Source: Acanthaster planci (lineage: Eukaryota > Echinodermata > Asteroidea > Valvatida > Acanthasteridae). Taken from it: DNA of 64,000 nucleotides. The stretch lies in assembly GCF_001949145.1 (NCBI RefSeq), contig NW_019091475.1:130497-194496 (forward strand), in the 5' to 3' direction. The notes below the pieces were generated by a model. It did no database searches, had not been told where the DNA came from, and saw only the letters and a program-made list of their open reading frames with translations. Below are positions 62,258-64,000 of the stretch, in pieces (within the stretch, counting starts at the first letter, position 1; every line of letters begins with the position of its first letter). Made by a program: the position numbers and the translations under genes.

Positions 62258-63691
62258 TGCTGTGCCCCATTGACTCAAAGTGGTGTGTGCACATTGTGGT
62301 GCACATTCCTTGCATCCTTCCCCCCTCCTCCATACAATCATCTTGGCAACAATACTCCAGTGCTCTATGTAGATGAGCAAATCTGGTCTCGCTCAGACTA
62401 ATGAACAGGTATTCTTAATGCAAAGCACTGGCTGGAGCGTGGAAGGGCCATAGCAAGTAGCTGTCCCATTCTAGTCAAATGTTTTTCACAGGCGGATTGG
62501 ACTGTGTACCCCCTTTGGCTTACCCCTTCACTTATTTTCATTAGGATTTAAAGGTTTAAAGGATTTAAAGCAGGCACAATTACAGCAGGTTGATACAAAT
62601 GCCGTTCTACAGTTGTACATTTGTTTCATTGTCTCCCTGAGGAACTGCAGCACATGCGCACATAATGAGAGTAGTACCAAGATTGCTGAGGAGGTATTCA
62701 CTTTGGAATATTTAAGGTTATTGAATTTAGATGAAATGGAGGGAAATATACTCTTATGTGGAATTTCAAAGCTGGTACACCGATAACTGTATATGTAATG
62801 TGTATGTTTTATATTCAGTACTTTGTACAGTATTTTGAATGATGTACATGTATTTATGCATGCCTAAAAGTACTTCAGGATCTTTTTTCATTGTCAGAAT
62901 TATGAGCAACTAGATTGTAGAATTTTACACATTTTTAAACACTGTTTGCAATTATGGACAAATTTCAATTTCCAATTGGGCAGGTTTTAACTCACAAGCT
63001 GGGATATTCAGACCTGTATACTTGTGTTTTAACTGCATTCATATATGCTTTTGTGAAACTGCACTTGACCCGAAGACCATTTTTTTGACAGTGACATTTT
63101 TAAAAATTTATTGATAATTCCAGTATTAAAATTCTGGCTTTTCAAACCACAGCTGCTTGAATGCAACCTGCGGGGCTTTTTCACACCACACAGCGGTTAC
63201 GACTCCATTGTGACAACCTACTTGCCAAAGGCTGTGGGTGTTAAAATATGCCTTCAATGCACTTTCGTTGGTCTATAGGATTAGTGGTTCCATTCACATT
63301 TCATAAACTTCCATACCGGTAGCTATAGAAATTATGGTTGCCATGCATGTACATGTACTTGTGGGGAAATTTATTGTGGACATACAGTACATGTAAGTCA
63401 AGTTTGTACTCAACAAGCATCCATCACAATTACTGTTAATACTAAAGATTGTGAAATATCTCTTACATGTACTTTAACCATTCCCAAGGCGTGTGTACAT
63501 GTACATGTAGTTGGTAATTCATTTTTATAGGGCTGAACAGTTGAATTCATCGTAAGTTTGAGCATTGCCGTACAGGTAACTCTTCACCTCCTCCACAAAC
63601 TTCCAACTCCAGGTTTTTGTAGTATTTTGATGGGGTTGCACGAGGCTGGATGACTAGCCCACTGCTATACTTGACGTGGACCGGTACCAGC

Positions 63692-63867
63692 ACAGGGCCA
63701 TTTTTTTAGTACTCAACTTTGGCTCCGCCTCAGGCTTAAACTGTCGTGACTGTTTTTTACTAGCTGACTTTGAAGCTGTAAGCACAGTAATCAGTCTATT
63801 AGTGCCACAGAACATAAAATAAGATGCAAGAGAACCAAAAATTACAGTAATCCAATGTAATTTAAAC
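63692..63867 (-). repeat. dispersed repeat family R1, second copy
   Basis: Inverse-oriented counterpart of 7503-7677. It shares the long blocks ATTACAGTAATCCAATGTAA, GTAAGCACAGTAATCAGTCT and TTTTTTACTAGCTGACTT with only scattered changes. Confidence 0.8.
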
Positions 63868-63903
63868 TCTTGAGGCCAACATTTTGGGATTGGTGTTTGG
63901 AAC

Positions 63904-63949
63904 GAAGCCCGAGACGGAAACGAAGTTCAGTGCTGGAAAACGGCCCTGG
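63904..63949 (+). repeat. dispersed repeat family R1, partial third copy
   Basis: Matches the last 46 bp of the left copy (GCC-GAGACGGA, CGAAGTT, GGAAAACGGCCCTGG) in + orientation. It lies 37 bp after the inverse copy, so the two form a partial foldback at the right edge of the window. Confidence 0.7.
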
Positions 63950-64000
63950 CTTAGAAATATGCCATTGGATTTGAAACAGTGGATTTGTTTGGACATTTGG

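Larger units (their letters stand above)
57972..63691. other. intron of the unidentified gene, with repeats
   Basis: No second coding exon could be recognised on the + strand. Two copies of one foldback family (59797-60042 and 61991-62257) and palindrome clusters at 58617-58634, 60102-60152 and 60367-60390 are the visible structures. Confidence 0.5.

Noticed and set aside
1-64000. tRNA, rRNA, known microRNA seeds or CRISPR arrays
   Set aside because: I looked for B-box-like GGTTCGANNCC, common animal microRNA sequences (let-7, miR-1, miR-7, miR-9, miR-92, miR-124 types) and regular spaced repeats and found none. A covariance-model scan could still reveal divergent ones.

Overview
This is nuclear DNA from an animal, not a prokaryote. 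It has split genes with GT-AG introns of about 0.15 to 1.6 kb, U2-type splice sites, AATAAA/ATTAAA poly(A) signals and abundant non-coding DNA. The proteins match metazoan families. The short introns, many small foldback (MITE-like) elements and many palindromic words (TACATGTA, ACCGGT, TAGGCCTA) suggest a marine invertebrate, perhaps an echinoderm or another invertebrate deuterostome. The phylum is an inference from general sequence character and is not proven.

Layout. (1) 1-1819, + strand: the last two coding exons of ATG10, the E2-like enzyme of the ATG12-ATG5 conjugation pathway; its earlier exons lie left of the window. (2) 4660-6552, + strand: a complete three-exon MRPL55 gene (mitochondrial ribosomal protein mL55, 131 aa), with two inverted CCAAT boxes upstream. 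(3) 17629 down to 8828, - strand: a complete 12-exon SPATA6-type gene (543 aa reconstructed), tail to tail with MRPL55. SPATA6 is the sperm connecting-piece / head-tail coupling protein. All reading phases join without a stop. (4) 17630-17893: the SPATA6 upstream region, with nuclear-receptor half-sites; it may be a bidirectional promoter. (5) About 17.9-57.8 kb: 40 kb with no recognisable exon, rich in palindromic TACATGTA words and small inverted-repeat elements. It is intergenic or the first intron of a rightward gene. (6) 57845-57971, + strand: a convincing first coding exon (25 codons) of an unidentified gene that runs off the right edge, with an apparent GC-AG donor. (7) 57972-64000: intron or intergenic DNA with more foldback elements.

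The recognisable genes (autophagy conjugation, mitochondrial translation, sperm structure) are neighbours with no evident shared pathway. I did not find a new biological system. The observations most worth following up are a set of small terminal-inverted-repeat families in the non-coding part, two of them with two copies each; a Cys/His cluster and Arg/Ser-Pro tracts in the SPATA6 protein; a hairpin-GAAAC motif resembling a hammerhead core; and the GC-AG start exon of the unidentified gene.
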